A DNA stretch of 64,000 bases from Prostheceraeus crozeri (GCA_907163375.1 CAJQUW010010452.1:62001-126000); one strand, 5' to 3'. Shown: positions 40,229 to 51,733, counted from the stretch's first letter. Made by a program: numbers and translations. The notes: generated by a model from the letters alone, not told the origin.

Positions 40229-41350
40229 TAGAATGGAAAAAAGTGTGGATAATTACATAAATCAGAAGACTCTACGAATGCCAGTTGGTCGCATTTCGAA
40301 TACCGAAGTTACCTTCCGTAGTCCAAATACGCAACCACTGTGCCACGGACACCATTTATTCAAACATTCAAACACCAAATATTCAAACAAATCTTTGAAT
40401 AAAACTCTGCATGAGCAATAATGTTGTGATATCGATAAATATTTAGTGGAGGGAGGAAGAACTTTGTGATTGCGACTGAAAAATGTCGATGTCATCGTTA
40501 TCTATTTTCATGTTGCTTCAGTGTGATCTATCACATAGTTGTTGTACAATCATTGTTGACTTTAAAGTGCCTGATTAGAATAACTTGTCAAGGGGAATTG
40601 ATCAACATGAATTTATTGATGTGAAGTCGAAGAACTTTTGTCAATTTCGTCATTATCCTCATAATCTGTGCTGAATTCATAGACATTGATGCCTGGAAAC
40701 ACAATTCAGGAGTCTTGCTTCGAAATCATGTGTACTTTCCTTCTTTAGAGTATGTCAATTTCAACACTTGCAGCTCTTAGTCATACCAGAGAAATACTTG
40801 GTCATACCTGGGTAAATCCATTTTATAGAACAACATATTTCAAAAAACGTGTCTTTTGTTTGTTAAATCCTTAGTTCTGAACAAATTTTCATAGTTTCAT
40901 GTATCTCAATGTGAGTGAAGTAATTTCAGTAGTTATATTTTGATTCGTTTGATGTATTGGAACATAACTGACATGCATAGCTTTGTTTGTGTTGATTGGT
41001 GACATGTTGATGTGAAAAACAAACATTTTGGATCATTATCTCTTTTATTCTTGTTCCTGCAATCATTTGATTGTTTGGTAATATAGAAGTATAGAAATCG
41101 ATGACTCAATTTCTTGTTTTTTTTCGAATGAGATCATGTACTTATTGAATGACTTTGATTCAAGTTTATTGATGTATTTGATGGTGTGTTATGGATGTCT
41201 TTTCTCACATACAGCTACCTGAATGTGCGGCATGCCTTGAACAGGTAAAACAGACATTGCGGCCTTGATTTTCAACTAGTCATTAGCTGCGAACTTGGTT
41301 GAAGGGGAACAGAAACGAATGGAAAGTGAAGGTTGTGTTTCATTGGTGTT
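40229..41350. other. No gene seen
   Basis: AT-rich sequence without supported features. Confidence 0.5.
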
Positions 41351-42052
41351 GGTCCGGCAGCCAGATCGAGTTTCTGCAGGGAACGAGGCAGAAAATGAAA
41401 CTTTCACAGAATGATGTACACCCTATGCCTACTACGAATCGTCTGCCGAGTTCTAGTGATTTCCTCTTCTTGTTAGACAGGATGAACGAAAAGCACTTGT
41501 TCGCAGATTGAAAGTTTTGGTTAAAATGAAATTTTCTTTGTTTTCTCTGATTAAACGGAAAGTACTAACCTCATAGTCATAATTTTTGACATTCAATGTC
41601 TTCAAGTCATTTCCTACTATGTCCATGTGCCATTATTATGCTTCTGATCGGCAATGTGTGTGAGAATGTGGCTGAATGTGGATGAAATTGTTCAAAATGT
41701 CTGTGTTTGCTGACATTAAGAGGCTCGCCAAATCGAAATGTGTTTAGCTTTAGAGACAGGGGTACAGGAACATGAAATGAAATGATCTGGACATTTCATT
41801 CCAAAACTTATGACTCTGAGCTTAGTACTTTCCGTTTAATCAGAGAAAACAAAGAAAATTTCATTTTAACCAAAAACTTTCAATCTGCGTCCCCTTGGAT
41901 TTACATTTGTTTTTCTTTGATCCTGTCTGACAAGAAGAGGAACTCACTAGAACTCGGCAGACGCGCGAATTCGTAGTAGGTGAACATCATTCTGTGAAAG
42001 TCTCATTTTCGGCCTCGTTCCCTGCAGAAACTCGTTCTGGCTGCCGGACTAT
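41351..42052. mobile_element. Large hairpin repeat (foldback/MITE-like)
   Basis: The left arm (41351 to about 41632) and right arm (about 41760 to 42052) are reverse complements with moderate divergence. Shared blocks include GTCCGGCAGCCAGA / TCTGGCTGCCGGAC, CTGCAGGGAACGAGGC / GCCTCGTTCCCTGCAG, CTGCCGAGTTCTAGTGA, and GATTAAACGGAAAGTACTAA and their complements. The arms enclose a short loop of about 125 bp. No coding capacity was seen. The structure is that of a foldback or long-arm MITE; the family is unknown. Confidence 0.75.
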
Positions 42053-42689
42053 GTTGCCTCCCCACCATCAAAGTTGACTACATGTTGACAGATTTACGGA
42101 CATGCAAACATGTTGCAACTCGTATTTGCAAACATGTTCCAGTATGCAAGCGACCATCATCAGTGACAACGATCAATGAAAAATGATGAAATCTATACAA
42201 GATTTGATGACATGAAAAATCATTACGGGAAAAGTGGTTGTGATTGGCTGCGGTTAATCATGAGACAGTGTGAATGATGAAAAGACTTGATGTGCAATGA
42301 TTCAGCAATTTTTGTGTATGGAGCGCGAATGAGAATTATAAAATTATCTTTATCTGGGACATGAACATGAGGCGATATTTCAGATGGGGATCGACATGTT
42401 CGTTTATCCTCGTAGACGTATGTCTGTGACCGGTTGAAATCGGTTAAATAAGGATTCCCGGTAATCATTTAGTTAAGGTTTATCAACAACTGCGGAACGT
42501 GTCAATTTTGATTTCATTGCATGAATGCATTACCTGCTTCACTTTTAAATGATAATTCAATTGATGCTGTTGTGGTTGCTGCCTACGACTATTCAAAGGA
42601 CTTTGATGTCGTAGCCGATTTCAACCGGTTAACCGAAAAGCTGAACCCGTTGACCGGTTATCGGTTAACCGATCCCACCCCTGCTAATA
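42053..42689. other. No gene; CGGTTAACCG palindromes
   Basis: There is no gene. Around 42430-42675 the words CCGGTT, CGGTTAACCG and TTGACCGGTTATCGG recur, a cluster of short palindromes of unknown meaning. Confidence 0.4.
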
Positions 42690-43740
42690 GATGTATGGCG
42701 ACGGATTTCACCGACGTAGCATTGACTGCAATGCTCACAAGGATATTTATACACTACGGAGGATAGCTCACTAAAAGGAATTTTAGTTTTATTGCTTATC
42801 TTACTTTGTGTTTTGTAGTTGCTCAAGGCAATTCTTAAAATACTATTTTCTAATGCACTATTTTTGTGGCGAATATTGCTTTTTGTTTGAGAGAGAAAAG
42901 ATGAAACATAGGCGAGTTTCCAAAATATTTCAGCTTTTTTGCTAGATTCTATGTTTGTTTTAGGACGATCACATCGCTCAATGACTTTATCTGTTCTATC
43001 AGGATGATATCAGTTTTGGATAGAAATATTCCTAACTTAAGTTTTATAATCGCGGTCGGCAGGGCGGCTGCTTAGTTTTTGAGATCTATTGTACAAGGTT
43101 TTAATCACGTTGGTCCTATAAGAATCAGGAGTGTAGTAGTCGCTATGAGTAAACAATAAAGTATCATTTTCTTACATTATCCAGTTGGTGTCAAATTTGC
43201 CATTTTTTATGAAAATATTTATATCTAGAAATCAATTGAGTTGTTTATGGGTTCTTCTGTACTAAATTGAAGTGATGAATTAACAGCATTAAGCTGGTCT
43301 AAAACTGTGAGGGCTTCGACTCGAGACCGAAAGACGACTAAGATATTATCAGCGTACCTAATGTAAAATGCCGGCATTTGCATTTCACTTTCTATAATAT
43401 TTAGCGAGAATTCAGCCATAAGAGATGCAAGGGAGGATCCCATATTCATTCCTTCTTTTTGAAGGTAAATTCAGGAATGAAAAATTAGTGCAAGTGAGTT
43501 GCAAAACAGTACGTAAAGTATTATCATTAATAGGAAGTCTATCAAAATCTACTAACTTAATTATATGGTCAATAGTGTCATTGACTGGAATATTTGTGAA
43601 AAGTTGAACATCGTCGAAACTGACTAAGTAAGGGTTTTCATGCGGAAAATCTTTTCATGAGCTTCAAAGCTATCCTTAGTTGAAAATGACTTTGGCAAGA
43701 AGCCAGTCGCAAATGTTTTTGCAGAAACAGTCAGTCATTG
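42690..43740 (-). pseudogene. Penelope-like retroelement fragment (RT and start of GIY-YIG)
   Basis: On the minus strand the region encodes, in changing frames, LVSFDDVQLFTNIPVNDTID (RT motif A region), MGSSLASLMAEFSLNIIESE, FYIRYADNILVVFRSRVEAL (motif C with YADN) and SLQFSTEEPINNSIDF. This is the Penelope-type RT order. It continues through a linker to a GIY-YIG beginning (VYKYPCEHCSQCYVGETR-like, in the sequence at 42690-42740). Internal stops and frame changes show decay. The same 3' portion occurs inverted at 43795-43975. Confidence 0.75.
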
Positions 43741-43794
43741 ACAAGATTAGTAAAAGAAACTTATTCTTCATTGTATACTCATAGCGACTCCTAC

Positions 43795-44160
43795 ATACTC
43801 CTACAAAAATAGTGCATTAGAAAATAGTATTTTAAGAATTGCCTTGATCAATTACAAAACACAAAGTAAGATAAGCAATAAAGCTAAAATTCCTTCTATT
43901 GAGTTATCCTCCGTGGTGTATAAGTATACTTGTGAGCGTTGCAGTCAATGCTACGTCGGTGAAACCCGTCGCCACATATCTCTACTAGGATAGACGAGCA
44001 TGTGAAAGGTCAACCCCCATCTCATCCTCAAATGCAATCATCGCAATGTTGATTGTGGTAATAAAAATGTGCATCGTCTTCAAAATGAGACCTTATTTGT
44101 CAATTTCTGTTGGATAATTAGAACGTAATGCTACTTTCATTATCATTATGCTGATTTCAG
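43795..44160 (+). pseudogene. Inverted second Penelope fragment with GIY-YIG motif
   Basis: The plus strand reads LSSVVYKYTCERCSQCYVGE then TRRHI, the GIY-YIG nuclease start of Penelope elements. After one frame change it reads RIDEHVKGQPPSHPQMQSS. Positions 43795-43975 are the reverse complement of about 42695-42880, so two copies of the 3' part face each other. A short, decayed fragment. Confidence 0.7.
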
Positions 44161-44722
44161 TTAATCAGAATTTTAGTCAGATTTTCATGGAGATCTTCGA
44201 AATTTTGTTAGAAATGACTATAATGAGGTCATTATAGCCATATTCAATCACATTGACATAATGGTCTAGGAGATTCTCGGACATTGGTCAAGAACTCCTC
44301 TTGAAAGATTGAACGAAAACTATCGATAGAATGATGCACAACAACATCCTCATCTGAAAACTCGATTTTCATGACTTCTCATTCGGTCAGTCAAAGTGGC
44401 ACCTATCACACAAGTTTAAATCTGGTGATGGCGGATGGCATCTTTGTCTTGCGGAAAGTGGTCAAACGGGACAGAGGTTCATTGTCATATGGAGTTCAGA
44501 AGTCATTGAAAACATTAGCACGTGTTCCGCCAAACAAAATTCGTGTTTGGGTGCAAAGCTTGATCAAACATTTGATGCAGTTTCTAAAATGACCGTCTGT
44601 AATGCCTCGTTGCACGCACGTTGACATATCTATGATAATTAGCGATAATCACGTGACATGTCAATCAGAGAGACTCAAAATTTTGTCAGATAGTTGCTAG
44701 GACTCTACTTTACTACGACACA
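44161..44722. other. No gene seen
   Basis: No supported feature. A 73-residue open frame at 44371-44592 has no recognisable motif. Confidence 0.4.
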
Positions 44723-45661
44723 TAGAATTTTATACCATAGATAAGTTATTTCATCTTCTCTCATGAAAGTCTCAATAATTTTTAGTCACACCTCATAGAA
44801 TCTTCGAAGTTCTGCCCTGAGAAGTGAGTCTATAAAAAATTGAGTTCATGCATAGCCTAGTTAGTTCAATCAAACAATCATATTGGTAAAAACAGTGCTA
44901 GATGTCGCCTCAGTCATCGATTGTTTCATTGGCGTGTAGTTAAGGTGTTTGCTGCATCAGCTTACCTATTTGCATTTAAACATAAGGTGGCGGTTGGCGT
45001 TGAGCAACACACAATGATTGACACACTCTGAATTAGGCATTGTCGGTTAATTCAAAAGGAAATAAAAGTAGAATGAGTGACTAACGACTTTTAATTTTGT
45101 TGTTACATTCATAATTGTTCTTTAATTGAAGGCATTGTCTTTTCTTCCCACTAGGAAGTGAAATCAAAGTTTAATTCATGTATTTGTGACTCAATTAAAT
45201 TTAGAGAAGGCAGAAGTTCTACTCTCCAAAGTCTTAGCAAGTAGTGCGCTTTAATTGCTACCATGATTGGAAGACACGGTAATCATGTAATGTCGGGAAC
45301 ATATTACTCAACTCTCAATGTGACTAATTCGGTCAGATATTGGACACAATTTGGTTTACAGTGTTTAAATCACATTGTGGGAATTTGTGACGGAATATGT
45401 GACAGATTACCTGAAGCGATGTGACAAGTCTGTTACAGATGTATGACACGCAACTGACTTACCTGTGACAATGCCTGACGCGATCTGACAAATCTACCAC
45501 ATCTACATGTGTGTAATCGTTGCATGAAGAATCATTGAGTTTACTCTTTCCAATAATACCTTGGCAGTGCCTATAAATGGTATTTATCTTGTTCACCATT
45601 GACTTGGCCATCAGTTGCTGGATAAATGTGGAGACTGAATGAGCAGCACCACTATCAGAAC
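44723..45661. repeat. 939-bp direct repeat, left copy
   Basis: By eye this is identical to 50003-50941. It ends ACTATCAGAAC directly against the LTR. In the right copy the same end runs on into ATCAGTAAAATG, which looks like the uninterrupted (empty) insertion site. Confidence 0.95.
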
Positions 45662-45964
45662 TGTCGAAAGTGAAAGCACCAGCCTGTGTCCACAGATAAC
45701 TTTATTGACCTTTCACACATGCGCACTCAGATTTATATACAGGAACATTATTCAGTTTTCACATGACAGAACAAGACATTAGCACAAATAGAACAGAGGA
45801 AACACCAACAATGATTTCGATAACATATCATGTTTACCATATCAAGCATATTACTGATAAAGTGAAAATTAGTAGGAACACAAAGCAGCAACGATAAATT
45901 TATCAAAAGAAGAAAATGTCATAGCGAATGTCAAAATGTCAAAACTAGCAGCAATCAGATAACA
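45662..45964 (-). repeat. 3' LTR
   Basis: This is a 303-bp LTR. In the element's sense it has TATATAAAT as a likely TATA box and AATAAAG near the 3' side, followed by the terminal TTCGACA. Confidence 0.85.
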
Positions 45965-45978
45965 CGCCCCCGAGGTTA

Positions 45979-48900
45979 TCAAACCTCCACATCATAATCG
46001 TTCCACCAAACTGGCCTATTCCTGACACGGGAACTCCTCCGGACCTCTACCTCTTCCACACTCTCGCAATCAGAATTTTCTTCAGAAGAGGATTCTGACC
46101 CAGTTACCTTAGGGCCATGATCGATCTCAGACGTGCTGATACCTTCACGTGATCGCGGCATAAGTCGAATGTGATTCACGTGTCGCGATATTCCGTCTTC
46201 ATCTAAAACGACAGAGACACTGGAGTTAACCTGGGTAACTGTGTGGGGGCCTGTCCATCTCAAATCACATTTCCCAGATGCAGGCCTGAGATATACTTTG
46301 TCGCCTACAATGAAGGGATTCCTCTCTTTCTGTTCATACAGATCATCGTCTTCACTGCTTAAGTTCGTCCGATCAATAAGCACGCGACTTGAAGTTAAAT
46401 GGGGTTTTCTAGAGCTCATTCCGAAAATCATCTCATGAGGCGCAAGTCCTTTACATCCCTTCGTATTATTATGCCAAAACACTATCTCCTCCACAGTCTT
46501 GCCACTTCTCTTCACGGACCTTTTGATCGTCCTGTGCATGCGCTCAATTACGCCATTGCCTTGTGCACGATATGCACATGCCAATTGCTGTTGTACGTCC
46601 CACTGACTTAGGAGGCTCATATACTCTCTACTGCGGAACACACTACCATTGTCTGACAAAATAATTCTCGGAGGCCCGAACATTGAAAATACCCGCCGCA
46701 ATCCGCTCACAACCATGCTGCCACTTTCATCCCGTAATTCCAGCCATACTGTGTAACCCGAAAAAATGTCGATGATCGTCAAGTATACGCGGCCTCTAAC
46801 GTGCGTCAGATCGATTGCGAGTTTATCCCAAATACCTCCTGAAGTTATTTTCCCGTGGTCACAGCGAAATGAGAGCGATGGGTCTATTGTAGCACATTCC
46901 TGGCAAGTAGATACAACCTCCTGTACTAGTCGTCGATTAACTTTCTCCCCAAACTTCTGATGAGCCAACTCCAGCGTCTTATCCACACCGAAGTGACAAG
47001 TGTCATGTAGTTCCTTAATCTCCTGCGTTGTGGCGTAGCTAATTAACTTAGCAGGTTCATTTGTTTTTCTCGTCAGCCATCTTGTTGGTACCCTGGTCAG
47101 TTGGTCGGCCTTGTTGTCACCAGACTTAACCAAATCTACCTGAATTTGGAGAGACCCTTCCTCAACGATTGTACTCAGAATGTCCAGTCGTCTTCTGATG
47201 ATTACCTCACTTAGCGCCCGCGTTTTGATGTTGTGAGTTTTCTTTAGAATTGCTCGCAACCAACCTGCAACGGTTGCCGAATCAGTCTTAATTGTTAGCC
47301 GTCTTGGTCCCCATTTCAAAGCTATGTTAATCCCTCGGATTACAGCATCTAATTCCGCGCAGTTGATATGTCTCGAGTCATTCTTAGGACGCATCCAGGC
47401 AGCATCTTCTATAATGTACCCGTTCACCTCCAAAGAAACACCGACAGCAAGATTGCTAGCGTCCGCCGATATTGTAAGAGGAGCTTTTTCATCAACCAGC
47501 CATCTACCTTGCGCCGGATCGTTCTGCCTTAATCTCGCATCGATCTCTTCAAGTATGCTGCCAAGCTCAGGAGAAATACGATCGTCCCATCCGATTTCTT
47601 CCGCAGCAGTGAGCCGTTGGACGTAACCACAGGCCACACGCAACCAGCTTGCTACAGGGTAGTGCCCACACCAAGCTCCAACTAGTTTATGCACTTCACG
47701 CCTTGTTGGTTTTGCAGGGATTGTTGGTAGCTCACCATCGCGACTCCAGCGCAGCTGATCGTCGATCCTCAGGCCAAGTATTCTCAAACCTTGGTCCCCT
47801 AATATTTCAGGTTGCTTAGCTACAAGCCCATGTCTCTTGAAATGCTCCATGACCTCTTCCACCTTCACCCGCGATTGATCGATGTAGATGTCGTCGATGT
47901 AACCGCTCACGGACCCTTTCAGCCTCACATCTGCGTCTATCACAGTCTGTACTATCTTGGTCATAATCTTCGGTGCTGAGACTAATCCAAACCCCAAACG
48001 AGTAAGTAGATAGTCCTGGCCATTCCATCGAACCGCCTGGTATTTCCATAGGTCAGGATCGACGTGCACTTGGAGATATGCCCGTTTTAGATCCATGATT
48101 GCGCATTTTGGACCCAATTGTCTCCATTTGCGCAGAACCTCCGCACATATAGGGGTGGCGCCACCTGGATGTGACTGTATGCCTTTGTTCAGCAACCGAT
48201 AGTCCAAGACTGGCCTAACCTTCACATTGGTGCCCTTCGTTTGCCGTACCGCTATCAAGGGTAAATAGTGCTCTATGCTGCCATGCTTCGTACCATCATA
48301 CCGTACCAGGATGCCGTCATCTACCCAGCTCTGCAACTCCTCATCAAAGGACTCCCGATCTCTGCTTGATACCAGCTCATGCGTGCAACTTGAATTTGGA
48401 ATTGAATTTCCATTCCAGAGCCAACGTATGACCCAATTGCCATCCTGCAGAGACCCCAAAAAATCCTCATCCTCAATTACCAACTTTGATGGCTCCTTAA
48501 CCACTGTACTACTCGCCATCATACCATCAATGCCCTGTCCAAAGCTGACTTTGACCTCTCTACCTATCCTGCGAACTACGAGACCGTGATCCTGTATCAC
48601 ATCGAGACCCAAGACAATATCCACTCCTGCAGGTAGGTATGGGACTACGTGAACCTTTACTGGACCCAATTCTACACCGTCCGCCTGAATGGAACTTAAA
48701 TTAACGGACCCCTTAGTCAACAGAATACCTCTATCCATAGTATCCAATCTCAGAGTTTCCCGCCCCCTAGGTCTGCCCAAAGCCAATTTCTTACCAATAA
48801 GTGTCACACTGCAACCACTGTCAATAAGAGCAATAGCAGATCGCCCTTCCACATCCACGTTCCGGATCAATGCGACGATGCGGGTACAGCCTGATCCGGC

Positions 48901-49182
48901 AATGTTGAACCCGCTGATTCGTTTCCCTGAAGCTTCACTCTGCAGTCGCGTTGAAAGTGACCCCGCAAGCCACACCGGAAGCACACCACTGGACAGTCTC
49001 GTAGAAGATGACCTTGGCGCCGACATCCGTAGCACCTTACTGACGACTGTGGACGTGATGTTGAAGAGTTTGGCGTAGATTTCATCTCCGTCGCCGCAGC
49101 TGACAGGACCTCTGCTCCTTCTTGCCCAACTTGTAGAGACTTTGCACACGAAATAACATCTCGTAGCACCATTTTCTCTCAT
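45979..49182 (-). CDS. pol: Ty3/gypsy-like Pol polyprotein
   Basis: This 1,067-residue frame contains a retropepsin-like site (ALIDSGCSVTLIG) near residue 115. The reverse transcriptase includes VRPVLDYRLLNKG, CAIMDLKRAYLQVHV, YLLTRLGFGLVSAPKIM and SGYIDDIYID. RNase H has TISADASNLAVGVSLEVNG and HINCAELDAVIRGINIAL. The integrase region has a zinc-binding H-C part, then DLTHVRGRVYLTIIDIFSGY and IILSDNGSVFRS, and VIERMHRTIKR. A C-terminal GPHTVTQVNSSVSVVLDEDG segment ends the domain. The frame looks whole. The first 80 residues overlap the end of the gag region in another frame, as is common in the family. Confidence 0.92.
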   Translation of the reverse strand: MRENGATRCYFVCKVSTSWARRSRGPVSCGDGDEIYAKLFNITSTVVSKVLRMSAPRSSSTRLSSGVLPVWLAGSLSTRLQSEASGKRISGFNIAGSGCTRIVALIRNVDVEGRSAIALIDSGCSVTLIGKKLALGRPRGRETLRLDTMDRGILLTKGSVNLSSIQADGVELGPVKVHVVPYLPAGVDIVLGLDVIQDHGLVVRRIGREVKVSFGQGIDGMMASSTVVKEPSKLVIEDEDFLGSLQDGNWVIRWLWNGNSIPNSSCTHELVSSRDRESFDEELQSWVDDGILVRYDGTKHGSIEHYLPLIAVRQTKGTNVKVRPVLDYRLLNKGIQSHPGGATPICAEVLRKWRQLGPKCAIMDLKRAYLQVHVDPDLWKYQAVRWNGQDYLLTRLGFGLVSAPKIMTKIVQTVIDADVRLKGSVSGYIDDIYIDQSRVKVEEVMEHFKRHGLVAKQPEILGDQGLRILGLRIDDQLRWSRDGELPTIPAKPTRREVHKLVGAWCGHYPVASWLRVACGYVQRLTAAEEIGWDDRISPELGSILEEIDARLRQNDPAQGRWLVDEKAPLTISADASNLAVGVSLEVNGYIIEDAAWMRPKNDSRHINCAELDAVIRGINIALKWGPRRLTIKTDSATVAGWLRAILKKTHNIKTRALSEVIIRRRLDILSTIVEEGSLQIQVDLVKSGDNKADQLTRVPTRWLTRKTNEPAKLISYATTQEIKELHDTCHFGVDKTLELAHQKFGEKVNRRLVQEVVSTCQECATIDPSLSFRCDHGKITSGGIWDKLAIDLTHVRGRVYLTIIDIFSGYTVWLELRDESGSMVVSGLRRVFSMFGPPRIILSDNGSVFRSREYMSLLSQWDVQQQLACAYRAQGNGVIERMHRTIKRSVKRSGKTVEEIVFWHNNTKGCKGLAPHEMIFGMSSRKPHLTSSRVLIDRTNLSSEDDDLYEQKERNPFIVGDKVYLRPASGKCDLRWTGPHTVTQVNSSVSVVLDEDGISRHVNHIRLMPRSREGISTSEIDHGPKVTGSESSSEENSDCESVEEVEVRRSSRVRNRPVWWNDYDVEV

Positions 49183-49635
49183 GCAATAGCGTCACCTGTT
49201 CAGCAATATTACTTGGCAACGCATCAATCAGCGTGATGGCAACTAGTGGATCAGGCGGATCAACTTCCAACACAATCTTCAACAATCCACAGATCTCGTC
49301 GCGATGACATCGACAAGATCTCCTGGGAACAAGCGAATGCTCTTGATCTTTCTCCACGCTGCTGATTTGCTCAAGCCATATACACGACGCAAAGCTGATT
49401 TGACCTCATCTAGATTCGCTTTTTGAGTATCCGACAATTGCTTCCACGTTGTGTAAGCGCGTCCCTCCAAGAATACAGGCATCAAGCGAGCCATCTCTGC
49501 GTCCCGATCTCCACTGGAGGACCACTTGCTAGTCACGTCCAAAGCGACAATAAATCTATCCAACCACAACTCCAGATCGTCAGTGCCATCACCTTTGAAG
49601 CAACGAACAGCGTCAACCAGTTTCAATGTTGTCAT
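48867..49635 (-). CDS. gag: Gag-like region with CCHC knuckles
   Basis: The region starts at the ATG at 49635, 17 bp inside the 5' LTR. Its first part (VDAVRCFKGDGTDDLELWLD, then FLEGRAYTTWKQLSDTQK) resembles Ty3/gypsy capsid N-termini. Its last part has two zinc knuckles (CYGCRRQGHLLRDC and CFRCGLRGHFQRDC). It would coat the RNA and form particles. The region is spread over more than one frame, so it may be broken or shifted about twice. Confidence 0.75.
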
Positions 49636-49652
49636 CTTGAGCCGTGATAGCT

Positions 49653-49955
49653 TGTCGAAAGTGAAAGCACCAGCCTGTGTCCACAGATAACTTTATTGAC
49701 CTTTCACACATGCGCACTCAGATTTATATACAGGAACATTATTCAGTTTTCACATGACAGAACAAGACATTAGCACAAATAGAACAGAGGAAACACCAAC
49801 AATGATTTCGATAACATATCATGTTTACCATATCAAGCATATTACTGATAAAGTGAAAATTAGTAGGAACACAAAGCAGCAACGATAAATTTATCAAAAG
49901 AAGAAAATGTCATAGCGAATGTCAAAATGTCAAAACTAGCAGCAATCAGATAACA
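49653..49955 (-). repeat. 5' LTR
   Basis: This 303-bp LTR is identical by eye to the 3' LTR. The promoter-like TATATAAAT in the element's sense would drive transcription toward gag. Confidence 0.85.
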
Positions 49956-50002
49956 CGCCCCCGAGGTTATCAAACCTCCACATCATAATCGTTCCACCAA
50001 AC
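49956..50002 (-). repeat. 47-48 bp of the element's internal 3' end, outside the 5' LTR
   Basis: The sequence from CGCCCCCGAGG to CCACCAAAC repeats 45965-46011 (purine tract and end of pol), although it lies outside the 5' LTR. It then joins the second 939-bp copy. Confidence 0.9.
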
Positions 50003-50941
50003 TAGAATTTTATACCATAGATAAGTTATTTCATCTTCTCTCATGAAAGTCTCAATAATTTTTAGTCACACCTCATAGAATCTTCGAAGTTCTGCCCTGA
50101 GAAGTGAGTCTATAAAAAATTGAGTTCATGCATAGCCTAGTTAGTTCAATCAAACAATCATATTGGTAAAAACAGTGCTAGATGTCGCCTCAGTCATCGA
50201 TTGTTTCATTGGCGTGTAGTTAAGGTGTTTGCTGCATCAGCTTACCTATTTGCATTTAAACATAAGGTGGCGGTTGGCGTTGAGCAACACACAATGATTG
50301 ACACACTCTGAATTAGGCATTGTCGGTTAATTCAAAAGGAAATAAAAGTAGAATGAGTGACTAACGACTTTTAATTTTGTTGTTACATTCATAATTGTTC
50401 TTTAATTGAAGGCATTGTCTTTTCTTCCCACTAGGAAGTGAAATCAAAGTTTAATTCATGTATTTGTGACTCAATTAAATTTAGAGAAGGCAGAAGTTCT
50501 ACTCTCCAAAGTCTTAGCAAGTAGTGCGCTTTAATTGCTACCATGATTGGAAGACACGGTAATCATGTAATGTCGGGAACATATTACTCAACTCTCAATG
50601 TGACTAATTCGGTCAGATATTGGACACAATTTGGTTTACAGTGTTTAAATCACATTGTGGGAATTTGTGACGGAATATGTGACAGATTACCTGAAGCGAT
50701 GTGACAAGTCTGTTACAGATGTATGACACGCAACTGACTTACCTGTGACAATGCCTGACGCGATCTGACAAATCTACCACATCTACATGTGTGTAATCGT
50801 TGCATGAAGAATCATTGAGTTTACTCTTTCCAATAATACCTTGGCAGTGCCTATAAATGGTATTTATCTTGTTCACCATTGACTTGGCCATCAGTTGCTG
50901 GATAAATGTGGAGACTGAATGAGCAGCACCACTATCAGAAC
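50003..50941. repeat. 939-bp direct repeat, right copy
   Basis: This is identical by eye to 44723-45661. It continues past its end into unique sequence (ATCAGTAAAATG), as an empty allele would. Confidence 0.95.
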
Positions 50942-51733
50942 ATCAGTAAAATGTTGAGATAAGTTGCAGAGGACGCGAGATCACTGACGTCTTTATTCTT
51001 GAAGAGGCAAGGAACATAACAGTAATTTGATAGATTTTGAAACATCGTCAGTATTGAATCAAACTTTGACGTTTTGGTCTTAGATCCATTCAAGATCCGT
51101 TCTATTCACACACAATTGGTAGGTAGACGTGCATAGAACCAATCAGGGACTACTAAGATGTCTATATAGCTACCTAGATATAGCTGCATAGATATCTTGG
51201 TAGTCCCTTAACGAATCTATGATGTAGAAAGCGCGATTGTATGATTCTTCCGAATCAATGGCTCAAACACATCTGATATCACTGGTCTGTATAATTTCTA
51301 CGCAGTCTTAATGCTCACACGGTTTTTATTGCTTTCATGAATGAGAAATTTGTGCTACCTAACTTTAGAATCATGATGGCTTTTGACAGATGGATTATCA
51401 TATTCTGATCTTTCACATGTTCGAAGAATTCGTCATTCTACTGATATTTCCCGGCCAATCCGTTTTTTACAAAAAGTGTGGATGAATGAATAAAACCTTT
51501 TTTGTAGCCATCATTTCAGAGTGTCGTTTTTGCGGCAGTCACGGTAAATAACGTGATTACATTTCTTAGAGAAAGGTATTTTGTAACGCTATTGTAGCCG
51601 GATTTCAGAACTGCATTCTCTCTTTTGTGAGCACATTTGTGACAGTTGATTAAAGTGATTTACTTATGGAGTTTAAGAGGAGGGTTTATTAGAGATGGGG
51701 CTTCTATGAAAATTTTGGCATTGTTGGAGCAGG
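50942..51733. other. No gene seen
   Basis: No supported gene. There is a short inverted repeat around 51148-51208 (GGACTACTAAGATGTCTAT and ATAGATATCTTGGTAGTCC). Confidence 0.5.

Larger units (their letters stand above)
45662..49955 (-). mobile_element. Ty3/gypsy-like LTR retrotransposon, young
   Basis: The element is read on the minus strand. Two LTRs of 303 bp (45662-45964 and 49653-49955) begin TGTTATCTG and end CTTTCGACA in the element's sense and are identical by eye. A purine-rich tract with a CTCGGGGGCG end adjoins the 3' LTR. The coding part has a gag-like region and one long pol frame in the order protease, reverse transcriptase, RNase H, integrase, which is the Ty3/gypsy order. Identical LTRs mean a very recent insertion. 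Pol looks whole, while the gag region is spread over more than one frame (about two breaks or shifts). Confidence 0.9.

Noticed and set aside
44723-46012. A single 1.29-kb LTR made of the 939-bp repeat plus the following 351 bp
   Set aside because: The order of the two blocks is reversed at the other side of the element. TGT...ACA ends, a TATA box, an AATAAA and the purine tract define a 303-bp LTR instead.
46241-49078. Several plus-strand frames opposite the pol gene
   Set aside because: They are antisense shadows of the long pol frame with no motifs.
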